In this document: piece by piece, positions 35,829 through 44,652 of the stretch
How the letters are laid out: each line of letters starts with the position of its first letter
Numbering within the stretch: position 1 is the first letter of the stretch
Assembly: GCF_003721515.1 (NCBI RefSeq)
Contig: NZ_RJJD01000003.1
Location: 513,988-577,987, forward strand
Source: Rufibacter latericius
GTDB lineage: Bacteria; Bacteroidota; Bacteroidia; Cytophagales; Hymenobacteraceae
Direction of reading: 5' to 3'
DNA length: 64,000 nucleotides
Program-made: the position numbers and the translations under genes
The notes under the pieces: model-generated
What the model was told of the DNA's origin: nothing
Databases searched by the model: none
Seen by the model: the letters and a program-made list of their open reading frames with translations, nothing else

Positions 35829-36647
35829 CTATTCCCAAAGCGGGTAATGCTCCAGGTGCACTTTCTGCTGAAAGAATATCTGGGTGGAGGCCTCAAACGA
35901 CACCGTGTAGTCAGAGACATAGAAATGCGGCTCGCCGGGCAGCCGTTCTGAGGCAATTCCCGCCTGCTCCAGCACTTTGCCCACGTGGCGCGACACTAGT
36001 TCAGAAGCATCCAGGACCTCTACCCTGCCTTTGTAGAACGCGGTGATCTGCTCCTTAATTAAGGGATAGTGCGTGCAGCCCAGAATCAAAGCCTCTATGC
36101 CGTCAAGCGCCGGATCTGAGAGGTACGTCTGGATAACGCTTTCTGAGATGGTGTTGTTGAAAAAGCCTTCCTCTATCATGGGCGCCAGCAAAGGTGTAGC
36201 CAGTGACTTCAGTTGAACGCCGGCGTTCAGGTCATCTATCTTCTTTTTGTAGACGTTGGAATGCACGGTTTGTTTGGTGCCTATCAACCCTACGGTTTTC
36301 TCCGAGAATCTTTCTCCCACATATTTCACCACGGGGTCAATCACATTCAAGACAAGGGCCTTGCTGCCCACATATTCCCGCACCAGTTCATAAGCAGCAG
36401 CAGAAGCAGAATTGCACGCAATTAAAATTACTTTACAATTCTGTCTAATTAAAAGGTCGCATATTTTCACGGAGTAGGCCTGGATGGCAGCGGTAGATTT
36501 ATCGCCGTAGGGCAGGTGCGCCGTGTCTCCAAAATACACCAATTGCTCGTCGGGCAAATGCGCTTTAATGGCTTTAGCCACGGTTAATCCGCCAATTCCG
36601 CTATCAAATATCCCAATGGCCCGAGCCCAGTTTTCAGCTTTTGTCAT
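35829..36647 (-). CDS. murI: Glutamate racemase
   Basis: A 272-residue cofactor-independent racemase making D-glutamate for peptidoglycan. The N-terminal signature AIGIFDSGIGGLTVAKAI and the two catalytic Cys regions (ACNSASA and LGCTHYPLI) are all present, as is the YFGDTAHLPYGDKS substrate loop. Length is normal. No cell-wall genes sit beside it; it is 72 bp upstream of the YgiB-like gene on the same strand. Confidence 0.96.
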   Translation of the reverse strand: MTKAENWARAIGIFDSGIGGLTVAKAIKAHLPDEQLVYFGDTAHLPYGDKSTAAIQAYSVKICDLLIRQNCKVILIACNSASAAAYELVREYVGSKALVLNVIDPVVKYVGERFSEKTVGLIGTKQTVHSNVYKKKIDDLNAGVQLKSLATPLLAPMIEEGFFNNTISESVIQTYLSDPALDGIEALILGCTHYPLIKEQITAFYKGRVEVLDASELVSRHVGKVLEQAGIASERLPGEPHFYVSDYTVSFEASTQIFFQQKVHLEHYPLWE

Positions 36648-36789
36648 CTATCAAAATTTACTCAAAATGAGATTAATACACCCCATCCGTAAAAACACCT
36701 ATATTTATAAAATCCAAATCTAAAATGCATTTTATCGCAACAACCCAAATTCAAAGGGCGTAAAAGACCATACAAGTTGAAACTAAAAT

Positions 36790-36795
36790 AGGAGG
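36790..36795 (+). promoter_or_regulatory. Consensus Shine-Dalgarno of the SPW gene
   Basis: AGGAGG, 7 bp before ATG 36803. Such strong sites are rare in Bacteroidota, and no other gene in this window has one this clear, so the gene may be strongly expressed or acquired. Confidence 0.7.
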
Positions 36796-36802
36796 AATAA
36801 AA

Positions 36803-37195
36803 ATGAAAGTATTATCAACCCGTACCCACGGGATCATGGATTACCTGGTGGGTCTATTATTGATTGCTGCTCCGTTTATCCTTGATTTTGACCGTGGAGG
36901 AGCAGAGACTTGGGTACCAGTTATTGTAGGTGCCGTTATTATTTTACAGAACCTAATGACCAACTGGGAAGTTGGGGTTTTCCGGGCCATGTCTGCTAAC
37001 ATGCACTTGAACATGGATTACCTGATTGGTATTTTCCTGGCCGCGTCCCCTTGGATCTTCAATTTTGACGAGTATGTATACCTGCCCCATTTGATTGTAG
37101 GTATTGTGATTTTGCTGCAAGCCATGATGACCCGTGTAGTTCCGGCTCACGGTGCGGTTACTAACCACAGAATGCATCACGGACATACCCACTAA
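36803..37195 (+). CDS. SPW-repeat membrane protein
   Basis: A 130-residue protein with two tandem repeats of two helices: HGIMDYLVGLLLIAAPFIL and HLNMDYLIGIFLAASPWIF, the second with the canonical SPW triplet. It ends in a His-rich tail (HRMHHGHTH) that may bind metal. SPW proteins are small bacterial membrane proteins of unknown role, often stress-induced. It is alone on its strand with a consensus Shine-Dalgarno and a clean terminator, pointing to a short, independent, well-translated mRNA. Confidence 0.87.
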   Translation: MKVLSTRTHGIMDYLVGLLLIAAPFILDFDRGGAETWVPVIVGAVIILQNLMTNWEVGVFRAMSANMHLNMDYLIGIFLAASPWIFNFDEYVYLPHLIVGIVILLQAMMTRVVPAHGAVTNHRMHHGHTH

Positions 37196-37231
37196 GGGTA
37201 ATTAAGTTTTTGAGTTAAAGATAGCGCAAAG

Positions 37232-37257
37232 AAGGCTGGGGTTTCCCAGCCTTTTTT
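37232..37257 (+). terminator. Intrinsic terminator of the SPW gene
   Basis: AAGGCTGGG and CCCAGCCTT around GTTT, followed by six T. It is 37 bp after the stop. Confidence 0.9.
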
Positions 37258-37310
37258 GTGTTCTTCTCTTTTTACCGGAACCGTCTCTGGGATACCCTTT
37301 TCTGTTTGCG

Positions 37311-37318
37311 TACCTTTG
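37311..37318 (+). promoter_or_regulatory. -7 box of the ABC-F gene, suggesting a leaderless transcript
   Basis: TACCTTTG is a perfect TAnnTTTG match ending 4 bp before the ATG. With a start about 5 bp beyond the box, the mRNA would begin at or next to the start codon. Confidence 0.55.
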
Positions 37319-37322
37319 CGCC

Positions 37323-39224
37323 ATGAATTACCTTTCAGCTGACTCTATCTCTAAAAGCTACGGCGATCGCTGGCTTTTTCAGAACCTTATATTTGGTATT
37401 AACCGAGGCCAACGCATTGCCCTCATCGGCGCCAACGGAGCCGGAAAAACTACCCTTTTGCAAATCTTAGCCGGTACCGTTCCGCCAGATAACGGAACAG
37501 TAAGCGTGCGCAAGGGCATCAGGGTGGGTTATTTATGGCAACAGCCCGAGTTCCCCGCCGGAGCCACGGTGCAGGAAGCCATTTTCTCGGGACAGACCGA
37601 AGTCCTGGATGCTATCAGAGACTACGAAGCTTGCATTGAAGACCCCAACACCACCGATGCCCGCATGCAGCAGGTGATGGAACGCATGGAAAATCTGCAC
37701 GCCTGGGAATACGAGGTGCGCACCAAGCAGATTCTGGGCAAACTGGGCATCCAGAACCTGGACGTACAGGTAGAGCACCTTTCCGGCGGACAGAAAAAGC
37801 GCGTGGCCATGGCCCGGGTTCTCATTGAAGAACCAGACCTCCTGATTCTGGATGAGCCTACCAACCACTTGGACCTGGAAACCATTGAGTGGTTTGAGAA
37901 CCTCTTGACCACCGAACAGACCACCCTTCTAATGGTAACCCACGACCGTTACTTCCTGGACCAGGTAGCCAACGAGATCGCGGAACTAGACCGTGGACAG
38001 GTCTACACCTACAAAGGCAACTACAGCTATTACGTAGAGAAAAAAGCCGAGCAGGAAGAAGCCAACGCTGCCGAGATGGGAAAGGCCAAGCAATTGCTCA
38101 AAAAAGAACTGGAGTGGATGCGCAAGCAGCCCCGTGCCCGAGGCACCAAGTCCAAGTCAAGGGTAGATGCGTTTTATGACTTAAAAGATAAAACCTCGCA
38201 AAAAGACACGCGCACTGCCTTGGAACTGTCTGTTAAGAGCACCCGCCAGGGAAACCAGATACTGGAGATTGACCACCTGAGCAAAAGCTTCGGGGACAAA
38301 GTGATACTGGATGATTTCAGCTACATCTTCCGGAAGAAGGACCGCGTAGGCATTGTGGGCCCGAACGGTGCCGGCAAAACCACCTTCCTAAACATGCTTA
38401 CCGGCCGCCTGGCCCCGGACAGCGGCGAAATCATTGCCGGCCAGACCACCGTTTTCGGTTATTACACCCAATCTGAGCTAACCTTCAACGAGAACCAGCG
38501 GGTGATTGACGTAGTGAAGGAAGTAGCCGAGGTAGTGGAAACCGGCAACGGCGAAATCATCACGGCCAGTCAGTTCCTGCAACATTTCCAGTTCCCTCCG
38601 GCCCAGCAATACACGTTTGTAAGCAAATTGAGCGGTGGCGAGAAACGCAGATTGCAGTTACTGCGCGTCCTTATTAAGAACCCAAACTTTTTGATTTTGG
38701 ATGAGCCTACCAATGATTTGGACATCCAGACCCTGAACATCCTGGAAGATTTTCTCCTGAACTTCGGTGGCTCGCTGCTCATCGTTTCTCACGACCGTTA
38801 CTTCATGGACCGTTTGGTAGAGCACCTGTTCGTGTTTGAGGAAAACGGCCAGCTCCGCGACTTTCCGGGAAACTACACAGATTACCGTGAGTGGGCCAAG
38901 GAGCGTGAGAACATGAAACTAGATGAGGTGAAACCTATCACTAAAGCCGTTGAACCTGCCGCTTCCATTCCTTCCCCTACTGCCGCTCCGGTAGCAGATG
39001 TGACACCTAAACGGAAAGCCTCGTTCAAGGAAAAACAGGAGTATGAACGCCTGGAGAAAGAAATAGAGAACCTGGAAGCCGAGAAAGATGCCTTAGCCGA
39101 GGAGATGAATTCCGGTTCTGCCAACCATAAACGTCTGGCAGAATTGGCGCAGCGCATCAAGGACATCAACACCGCCGTGGAAACTAAAACGGAGCGTTGG
39201 CTTGAGTTGGCCGAGTTCGTCTAG
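37323..39224 (+). CDS. ABC-F family ATPase (Uup-like)
   Basis: A 633-residue cytoplasmic protein with two ABC domains and no membrane segment. First domain: GANGAGKTT, LSGGQKKR, LLILDEPTNHLD. Second: GPNGAGKTT, LSGGEKRR, FLILDEPTNDLD. Between them is the P-site tRNA interaction linker (about residues 240-320), and after about 560 a charged coiled coil (KEKQEYERLEKEIENLEAEKD) as in Uup. ABC-F proteins act on the ribosome or, for Uup, on DNA branch intermediates; resistance types usually lack this tail. I call it Uup-like housekeeping rather than drug resistance. Confidence 0.93.
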   Translation: MNYLSADSISKSYGDRWLFQNLIFGINRGQRIALIGANGAGKTTLLQILAGTVPPDNGTVSVRKGIRVGYLWQQPEFPAGATVQEAIFSGQTEVLDAIRDYEACIEDPNTTDARMQQVMERMENLHAWEYEVRTKQILGKLGIQNLDVQVEHLSGGQKKRVAMARVLIEEPDLLILDEPTNHLDLETIEWFENLLTTEQTTLLMVTHDRYFLDQVANEIAELDRGQVYTYKGNYSYYVEKKAEQEEANAAEMGKAKQLLKKELEWMRKQPRARGTKSKSRVDAFYDLKDKTSQKDTRTALELSVKSTRQGNQILEIDHLSKSFGDKVILDDFSYIFRKKDRVGIVGPNGAGKTTFLNMLTGRLAPDSGEIIAGQTTVFGYYTQSELTFNENQRVIDVVKEVAEVVETGNGEIITASQFLQHFQFPPAQQYTFVSKLSGGEKRRLQLLRVLIKNPNFLILDEPTNDLDIQTLNILEDFLLNFGGSLLIVSHDRYFMDRLVEHLFVFEENGQLRDFPGNYTDYREWAKERENMKLDEVKPITKAVEPAASIPSPTAAPVADVTPKRKASFKEKQEYERLEKEIENLEAEKDALAEEMNSGSANHKRLAELAQRIKDINTAVETKTERWLELAEFV

Positions 39225-39256
39225 TTCTCTATATCAGATAGAACCTACAACGGTTT

Positions 39257-39292
39257 GCTTTGTCGCTGCTTTCTTGAAAACGACCCCAAAGC
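39257..39292. repeat. 36-bp palindrome family copy with extended stem
   Basis: It starts 32 bp after the ABC-F stop. Locus-specific flanks extend the arms to 39248-39265 and 39281-39301, with a few unpaired bases. Confidence 0.8.
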
Positions 39293-39317
39293 AGACCGTT
39301 GCATTTACAGTTCTCTT

Positions 39318-39353
39318 GTTTTGGAGCCCATTTTATCAAAACAGCCCCTAAAC
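39318..39353. repeat. 36-bp palindrome family, second copy in this gap
   Basis: GTTTTGGAGCCCATTTT faces AAAACAGCCCCTAAAC. Two family members and one ordinary terminator are stacked here, the densest site in the window. Confidence 0.75.
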
Positions 39354-39368
39354 AAACCGAGTAAAAAC

Positions 39369-39420
39369 AACAAAGCAGATCGGCCTGGAAGAGAAACCCT
39401 CCAGGCCGATCTGCTTTGTT
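39369..39420. terminator. Bidirectional terminator, 21-bp perfect stem
   Basis: Arms 39369-39389 and 39400-39420 are perfectly complementary. It separates the ABC-F gene from the convergent hypothetical gene at 39461; A-rich before and T-rich after. Confidence 0.9.
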
Positions 39421-39460
39421 ATATTTCGGTAAAATAAGACCCGTAACTATTCCGACAAAA

Positions 39461-40141
39461 TCAATACACGTTGGGTTTGCGCTGGTAACTGAATGAGAAG
39501 CCTACCTTCTGCGGCGTGCTCACCTGCTGTTCTTCCAGTTTCTGCTTCACAGTTATCTTCCTGATTTCCTCTACATCAGGGGCAATCAGGTCATTGTTCA
39601 CCGATGCCACCATGGCGCTTTCTATGAAAACGCGCAAGGTTTCTTCTTTGATGACGTTTTTGGCCATGTCATTGTAGGTAAGATCCAGCTGTTTCACGCC
39701 TTCCAGGTAGAAGTGGTTTTCTATGTTGATGAGCACCCGGCCCAGCAGGTACCCCGGATCGTTCAGGCGATTATACTTTATAGAGTCGGCCATGAAGTTG
39801 TAGGCCATGATGTGCCCGAAGAAACGCCGGCGGAAATCCTCGTCTACGTAGCGGCTTTTCATCAGCTCATGGTCATCCGGCAGGGTGATCACGTTGGAAT
39901 GCATGATAAACATGAGCAGGTCGCCCGAAAATTTTATGTGGAATTCGAAGTCGTTGACACTCCGGTATTCAATCAATACATTGGAATCTACCTCGCTTAT
40001 CCGCTTTTTCAGATTCTCGACCAATTCAATAGAGCAGCTTCTGAGTTTTTCAAAGACCTCACGGGTATTCCTGAAAATAGCTTGTTTGGTGCTAGACTTC
40101 TGCCGTAACCCTTCAAAAATCGTTTCAATTCTATCTTCCAT
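39461..40141 (-). CDS. Conserved hypothetical soluble protein
   Basis: I do not recognise this 226-residue protein. It has no signal peptide or membrane segment. The N-terminal third is helical and charged (FRNTREVFEKLRSCSIELVENLKKRI), the centre contains DFEFHIKFSGDLLMFIMHSN and FRRRFFGHIMAYNFMADSIKYN, and the C-terminus is Lys/Gln-rich. Normal codon use and size suggest a true gene, probably a Bacteroidota-specific family. It is 76 bp downstream of the CoA-transferase stop's upstream side on the same strand, without clear operon spacing. Confidence 0.75.
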   Translation of the reverse strand: MEDRIETIFEGLRQKSSTKQAIFRNTREVFEKLRSCSIELVENLKKRISEVDSNVLIEYRSVNDFEFHIKFSGDLLMFIMHSNVITLPDDHELMKSRYVDEDFRRRFFGHIMAYNFMADSIKYNRLNDPGYLLGRVLINIENHFYLEGVKQLDLTYNDMAKNVIKEETLRVFIESAMVASVNNDLIAPDVEEIRKITVKQKLEEQQVSTPQKVGFSFSYQRKPNVY

Positions 40142-40217
40142 AGTACACAGTTTCGTAAAGCTTGTTCCTGAGCCTTTCTGGGCAAAGTATTCCTAATAGT
40201 ACTTTCCGAAGCACCTT

Positions 40218-41441
40218 TTAGTTTTCTATTTTCTGGTCAGAGGGGAATATCAGCTGGTTTTGGGCTAATTTCTGCAGCTCCTGAGGGGTAAGACGAGCCC
40301 GTTCCTGCAGCACCTGCCAAGTATCCTGACCCAGCGCCGGCGGCTCCGAAAGAGACAAAGGTAAGGAATCCTGCCCTGTAAAAGCGACCTGGCGCACTCC
40401 CTTTGGTTTCCCTTCCGCATTGAGGAGCAACTGCGGTTGGGCAAGGGGCTGAATTAGCGCTTCAGGAATGGTGTGCACTGCCCCGGCGGGGACGTTTCGC
40501 TCCACTAAAGCCGCAAGTAATTCCTCCTGTGGAAAAAAAGCCACTGATTCCCGAAGCTGTAAGTTTAAAGAATCCCGGTTCTGGACCCGCTGGTTGTTTG
40601 TTTTATAGGCGGGTTCATCTGCCAATTGGGGCTTGCCTAACACCTGGCACAAAGACTGGAACTGCCGGTCATCACCAACGGCCAGCACCAGCTCTTTGCC
40701 ATCGGCGGTTTGGAAAATGGTACCGTAGGGCACAATGTTGGGATGCTCAGAACCCATCCGTTCAGGGGCTTTTCCGGCTACCAGGTAGTTGGTGGCCTGG
40801 TTGGCCAATGAAGCAATGGCAGCTTTCAGCAAAGACACTTCCACGTAGCACCCCTGGCCTGTTCTTTCTCTTTTGTATAAGCCCGCCAACAGGCCCTCCT
40901 TTAGTTGGTGCGCCGCCAGCAGGTCAATCAGGGCAACGGGCATTTTAAGGGGTGGGCCGCCTCTCTCTCCGTTCAGGTACATGAAACCGGCCTCGGCCTG
41001 CAGCACGGCATCATAACCGGCCCGCGGCACCTGGCTCCCGTACCCAGTGATATGGCCGTACATGATTTTGGGGTTAATTTGGAAAACCGAGGCATAATCC
41101 ATCTGCAACTTTTCGGCATCGCCGGGCTTGAAGCTGGCTAGCACGATGTCTGCTTTCGCCAGGATTCTACGCACCACTTCCCGCACCTCACTAGCCGATA
41201 GGTCCAGGCAAACCGACTTTTTACCCCAGTTGGCCGAAGCAAAATACGCCGAAACCGATGTGGCTGAATCTTCTGAGGACAGCTTCCAGCGACGGGTCAC
41301 GTCACCGTGGGTTTTCAGGTTTTCTATTTTGAGCACCTCGGCACCCATCTCGGCGAAGAACTGTCCTACGCTGGGCCCGGCCAGCACACTGGCAAATTCC
41401 ACAACCGTTAACCCGTGAAAAAGCCCTGTATTTTCGTCCAT
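40218..41441 (-). CDS. CaiB/BaiF-family CoA transferase
   Basis: A 407-residue class III CoA transferase. The N-terminal signature LTVVEFASVLAGPSVGQFFAEMGAEVLKIE, the ANWGKKSVCLDL segment and the catalytic Asp region VLASFKPGDAEKL are clear. It moves CoA between carboxylic acids; the acids are not evident, as there are no acyl-CoA or racemase genes nearby. I start at ATG 41441 (MDENTGLFHGL), which has AAAAAGG just before it, rather than the in-frame ATG at 41474. Confidence 0.92.
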   Translation of the reverse strand: MDENTGLFHGLTVVEFASVLAGPSVGQFFAEMGAEVLKIENLKTHGDVTRRWKLSSEDSATSVSAYFASANWGKKSVCLDLSASEVREVVRRILAKADIVLASFKPGDAEKLQMDYASVFQINPKIMYGHITGYGSQVPRAGYDAVLQAEAGFMYLNGERGGPPLKMPVALIDLLAAHQLKEGLLAGLYKRERTGQGCYVEVSLLKAAIASLANQATNYLVAGKAPERMGSEHPNIVPYGTIFQTADGKELVLAVGDDRQFQSLCQVLGKPQLADEPAYKTNNQRVQNRDSLNLQLRESVAFFPQEELLAALVERNVPAGAVHTIPEALIQPLAQPQLLLNAEGKPKGVRQVAFTGQDSLPLSLSEPPALGQDTWQVLQERARLTPQELQKLAQNQLIFPSDQKIEN

Positions 41442-41522
41442 CCTTTTTGACACTGTTTTCCCAAAAATGGGCAAAAAAAAGGCAATTGAAAATTCCTTGG
41501 TCAGAAAGGACCTGAAACAAAA

Positions 41523-41555
41523 AAGCAGGCAGCGACCAGAAGTCGCTGCCTGCTT
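41523..41555 (-). terminator. Intrinsic terminator of the first secreted-protein gene
   Basis: AAGCAGGCAGCGAC (41523-41536) pairs with 41542-41555 over 5 nt, followed on the - strand by a T-run. A near copy follows the paralog at 44653. Confidence 0.9.
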
Positions 41556-41589
41556 AGCATCCTATCAATCCAATTCTACTTTCTTACTC

Positions 41590-43956
41590 TTATCTTACCA
41601 CGATGCGTTGGGTGGTGCTGCGCCCGTTTGCTGTCACAGAGAGCATGTAAATACCGGCTCGCAGATTCAACCCGGTCAGGTTCATGTCCACCTGCGAGTC
41701 TACGCTGCTCCAATCCTGGCTGTGCAATACTTTGCCGCTCAAATCTGAAAGGCGGATGGTTGCCGCGCCTTGCACCTGCTCAGCGAACCTAATTCCTACC
41801 ACTCCGCTTGTTACCGGGTTAGGGAACACATTGATGGCTGCCTGACTTGCCGACCCGGCGTTGTGGCTTACCGCAATTACTTTTGAATACTCGAAGGCAT
41901 TGTCGAAGTCAACCTGCCTAAGGCGATAATACAAGGTACCGGAGGCAGCCGTGCGGTCTGTATAGGCATAGTCTATTAAGGCGGAGGAGTTGCCGTTTCC
42001 TTTCACTTCCCCTACTTTCTTGAAGTCTTTGCCGTTGGCGCTGCGCTCAATCTCAAACCGGTCGTTGTTTATTTCAGAGGCAGTGGACCAGGCCAACTCT
42101 ACGGCTCCGTTGCGGGATACTCCCTCAAACCTGGTCAAGGTTACCGGCAGCGGGTTACCGTTTCCGCAGTCATTGACATAGATTTCTTCTTCTAAGGCGG
42201 TACTACCGCAGTCATTGGTCGCAATTACCCTAAAAGTGTAATTCTGTTCCAGCTGGGCTTCTTCCAGTACGGCTACCACGGTCACGAACCCAACTCCCTC
42301 GTCCAGGATGATGAATCCTTCGGGCACATCAAAGGAGTACGTTACACCGGCTCTCACCTGCGCTACCCTTATGGTAGCAGGTTCATCGGACAGGTTGCAG
42401 ACGGAGTCTGGGGCCACCAGCGCCACGGTTGGTTTGGTGCAAGGACCAGTTGGGCAATCTTCCACTTCAACGGGCAGACAAACCGCCTCGGCCCCACAGT
42501 TATTTCCGTTGACGGCCACTACGGTTACAAAGAGGGTAGAATCTGGTTTGGCGTTGTTCACAGTTACGTTCACATAGCCATATCCCTGAGAAACCACCTG
42601 AAATTCTTCTGGCAAAAAGAACTGATATTTCACTTTACCAGCTGGGTCTCTCTTTTCTACCGCAAACTTATAGATCTTTTCGCCGGAGGCACATACCTCA
42701 CCAGGAGCCTCTACCTCTAAGTCAGGCTTGGTGCAGGGACTGCAGTTTTCCTTAGGAGTTACCGTTACCGTTGCCTCGCCGGCTTCGCAGAGAGATTTGT
42801 TCTTTTTACCACTGCTGGCCACCATGACAGACACTTCACCGGAAGCTGTTCCCGCTTTCACAACCAAGGTGTTGGATTTCTGGCCGGAAACAATGGTCCA
42901 GCCAGAAGGCACACTCCAGGCAAAATCATAGGTGCTGTTTTTGCTGTTTCCGTTGCCATTTGCCTTGCTAACCGAGGCTTTAAAGGCCAGCACATCTCCG
43001 GAACAGTACTGCGTATTGCCTTCTATGTTCACCGCTATGTCATTGCCCGGCTTCACAGGAAGGGTGGCTACTTTGGTACCGCATTTTGAATGGTTCACGG
43101 TTACTTTCATGGTACCGTTTTTCATACCTACCCGCACCTTCACTTTGTTTGTACCCTGGCCACTTACAATTTCCCAGCCTGTGGGCGAATTACCAGCTTG
43201 CGCTCTTGGCACATCCCAATCATAAGAAGTGTAGTTGTTTCCGATGCTGTACTCTACAACTTCACCAGGACATGGCTTGGCAGGACCTTCAATGGGTCTT
43301 GGCTGCGAATCACTGCAATCTGAGTTGCCGTTGCCGCCATTTCCGTTTCCATTACCTCCGTTACCATTGCCGCCGTTTCCGTTTCCACCGTTACCATTAT
43401 TGCCATTTCCGTTCCCGCCGTTGCCGTTTCCGTTACCTCCATTTCCGTTGCCATTGCCTCCGTTACCGTTGCCTCCACCATTGCTATTGCTGGTAGAAGA
43501 GCAGTTCTGCGGATTTAAGGAGTAGGTTCCTACATTCTGGCCGGCCTTTGCCTGGATGCGTATTCTGCTCATCTTGGAGAAGGCAGAGCTTGGCAGTTCA
43601 TAGGAGAAAACATCTTCGGCCCCGTTCTTATAGGCCTTGATGGCCTTACCCTCGAACTTTACCGAGTAGAAAGGATTATTAGTTGTGTTCTCGATAGTGT
43701 AGGTATATTTCTGGCCCTTTGGGGCGGAAGCTCTCACCCCAGCAGGCAGCTCAAAGGCCACATTGCTTAAATCTTTGTCGCAGTTCACCCTCACCGAAAA
43801 GGTCAGGCGCGTGGTGGAAGCGTTCACCGCCGCGGCACTCACCAGCTTGAAGTCAAAGCATTCACCTGAACCGGAACACTGGGCCTGAACTTGAGAAATG
43901 AAACCGAAAAGTATAAGCAATAAGGAAGCAGCCCATGAAAGTATAGATCTTTTCAT
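41590..43956 (-). CDS. Secreted PKD-like repeat protein with T9SS sorting tail (paralog 1)
   Basis: A 788-residue exported protein. Signal peptide 1-25; N-terminal beta domain (CFDFKLVSAAAVNASTTRLTF, about 30-155); a Gly/Asn linker (about 157-215) of GNG and GGN units; several PKD-like modules of about 85 residues with paired Cys (e.g. PCPGEVVEYSIGN and EVCASGEKIYKFAV); and a C-terminal type A sorting domain (VFPNPVTSGVVGIRF ending GRSTTQRIVVR). It should pass the outer membrane by type IX secretion and be surface-attached or released. The linker DNA (about 43316-43490) is a long imperfect minisatellite, prone to length change. Duplicate of the gene at 44653. Confidence 0.9.
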   Translation of the reverse strand: MKRSILSWAASLLLILFGFISQVQAQCSGSGECFDFKLVSAAAVNASTTRLTFSVRVNCDKDLSNVAFELPAGVRASAPKGQKYTYTIENTTNNPFYSVKFEGKAIKAYKNGAEDVFSYELPSSAFSKMSRIRIQAKAGQNVGTYSLNPQNCSSTSNSNGGGNGNGGNGNGNGGNGNGNGGNGNGNNGNGGNGNGGNGNGGNGNGNGGNGNSDCSDSQPRPIEGPAKPCPGEVVEYSIGNNYTSYDWDVPRAQAGNSPTGWEIVSGQGTNKVKVRVGMKNGTMKVTVNHSKCGTKVATLPVKPGNDIAVNIEGNTQYCSGDVLAFKASVSKANGNGNSKNSTYDFAWSVPSGWTIVSGQKSNTLVVKAGTASGEVSVMVASSGKKNKSLCEAGEATVTVTPKENCSPCTKPDLEVEAPGEVCASGEKIYKFAVEKRDPAGKVKYQFFLPEEFQVVSQGYGYVNVTVNNAKPDSTLFVTVVAVNGNNCGAEAVCLPVEVEDCPTGPCTKPTVALVAPDSVCNLSDEPATIRVAQVRAGVTYSFDVPEGFIILDEGVGFVTVVAVLEEAQLEQNYTFRVIATNDCGSTALEEEIYVNDCGNGNPLPVTLTRFEGVSRNGAVELAWSTASEINNDRFEIERSANGKDFKKVGEVKGNGNSSALIDYAYTDRTAASGTLYYRLRQVDFDNAFEYSKVIAVSHNAGSASQAAINVFPNPVTSGVVGIRFAEQVQGAATIRLSDLSGKVLHSQDWSSVDSQVDMNLTGLNLRAGIYMLSVTANGRSTTQRIVVR

Positions 43957-44652
43957 GATAGGATATTTTGGACTGTAAACAGGAATAGGTAAGAGACGCA
44001 GGTATTCAATTACCCTGGCAGACAGGGAGGAAGGGAGTAAAAGAGCCAGAATCGGCTGTAAAGCTGTTTATAGCAAAATGCTTATGCAGACTTGTTGTGA
44101 AGAGGAAGTAAAATTAGTGCCATAGACTCTTAAACTGTAATGTAAAACCTTAATTATCTTCAATTTTCTACTTACCTTCTATTTAACGATGCCTAATTTT
44201 TGCGGTTACACCAAATTGCACTTTCAATTAATAACACAAACAGAAACTAAACTAAATACAAACTTTTCACCTGTTTTCGGCTCATTTTAACCAAAACACT
44301 ACTTTTTCACCACTATTCTTTTTTCCAAATATATCACTCAACTAATACTGTCTGTATCCTTGCTCCTACATGAAATTACTTCTTCAGCTCTTAAATACAT
44401 CCAATAAGAAGATCAGTGTTTATACATCCTTATTCATCATATAAAAATCTCTACCAGTTCTAGACACTCCTTTGCTCCCACCTCACAATTCAATCTCTGC
44501 CTTACCTCCTACCTTAAGCATCCCTCTTGCCCACAAAACGAATTGAAATTTTCTGCTGGGCTTCAGGATTTGCCACTTACCCAAAAAGACATAAAAAAAG
44601 CAGGCAGCAACCAAAGGTTACTGCCTGCCTGCATCCTATCAAACTCTCTTAA
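43957..44652. other. AT-rich gap upstream of paralog 1, 696 bp
   Basis: It has no gene. The 200-270 bp upstream of paralog 1 resembles the same interval upstream of paralog 2 (TTATCTTCAATTTTC near 44153 versus near 47518; TTGCGGTTACACC near 44199 versus TTGCGGTTTCACG near 47563), so the promoter region was duplicated with the gene. TATATTTG on the - strand at 44326-44333 is a perfect -7 box far upstream. A half palindrome-family copy starts at about 44274. Confidence 0.5.
44597..44628 (-). terminator. Intrinsic terminator of paralog 2
   Basis: GCAGGCAGCAACC (44600-44612) pairs with 44616-44628 with one mismatch, followed on the - strand by CTTTTTTTAT. It is similar in sequence to the terminator at 41523. 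Confidence 0.85.

Noticed and set aside
37323..39224. Antibiotic-resistance ABC-F
   Set aside because: The C-terminal coiled coil and linker look like housekeeping Uup-type proteins, and no resistance context exists.
43254..43525. Long open frames opposite the Gly/Asn linker of paralog 1
   Set aside because: They come from the repetitive GGN/AAC codons, which are open in several frames. The sorting-domain protein frame is clearly the real one.
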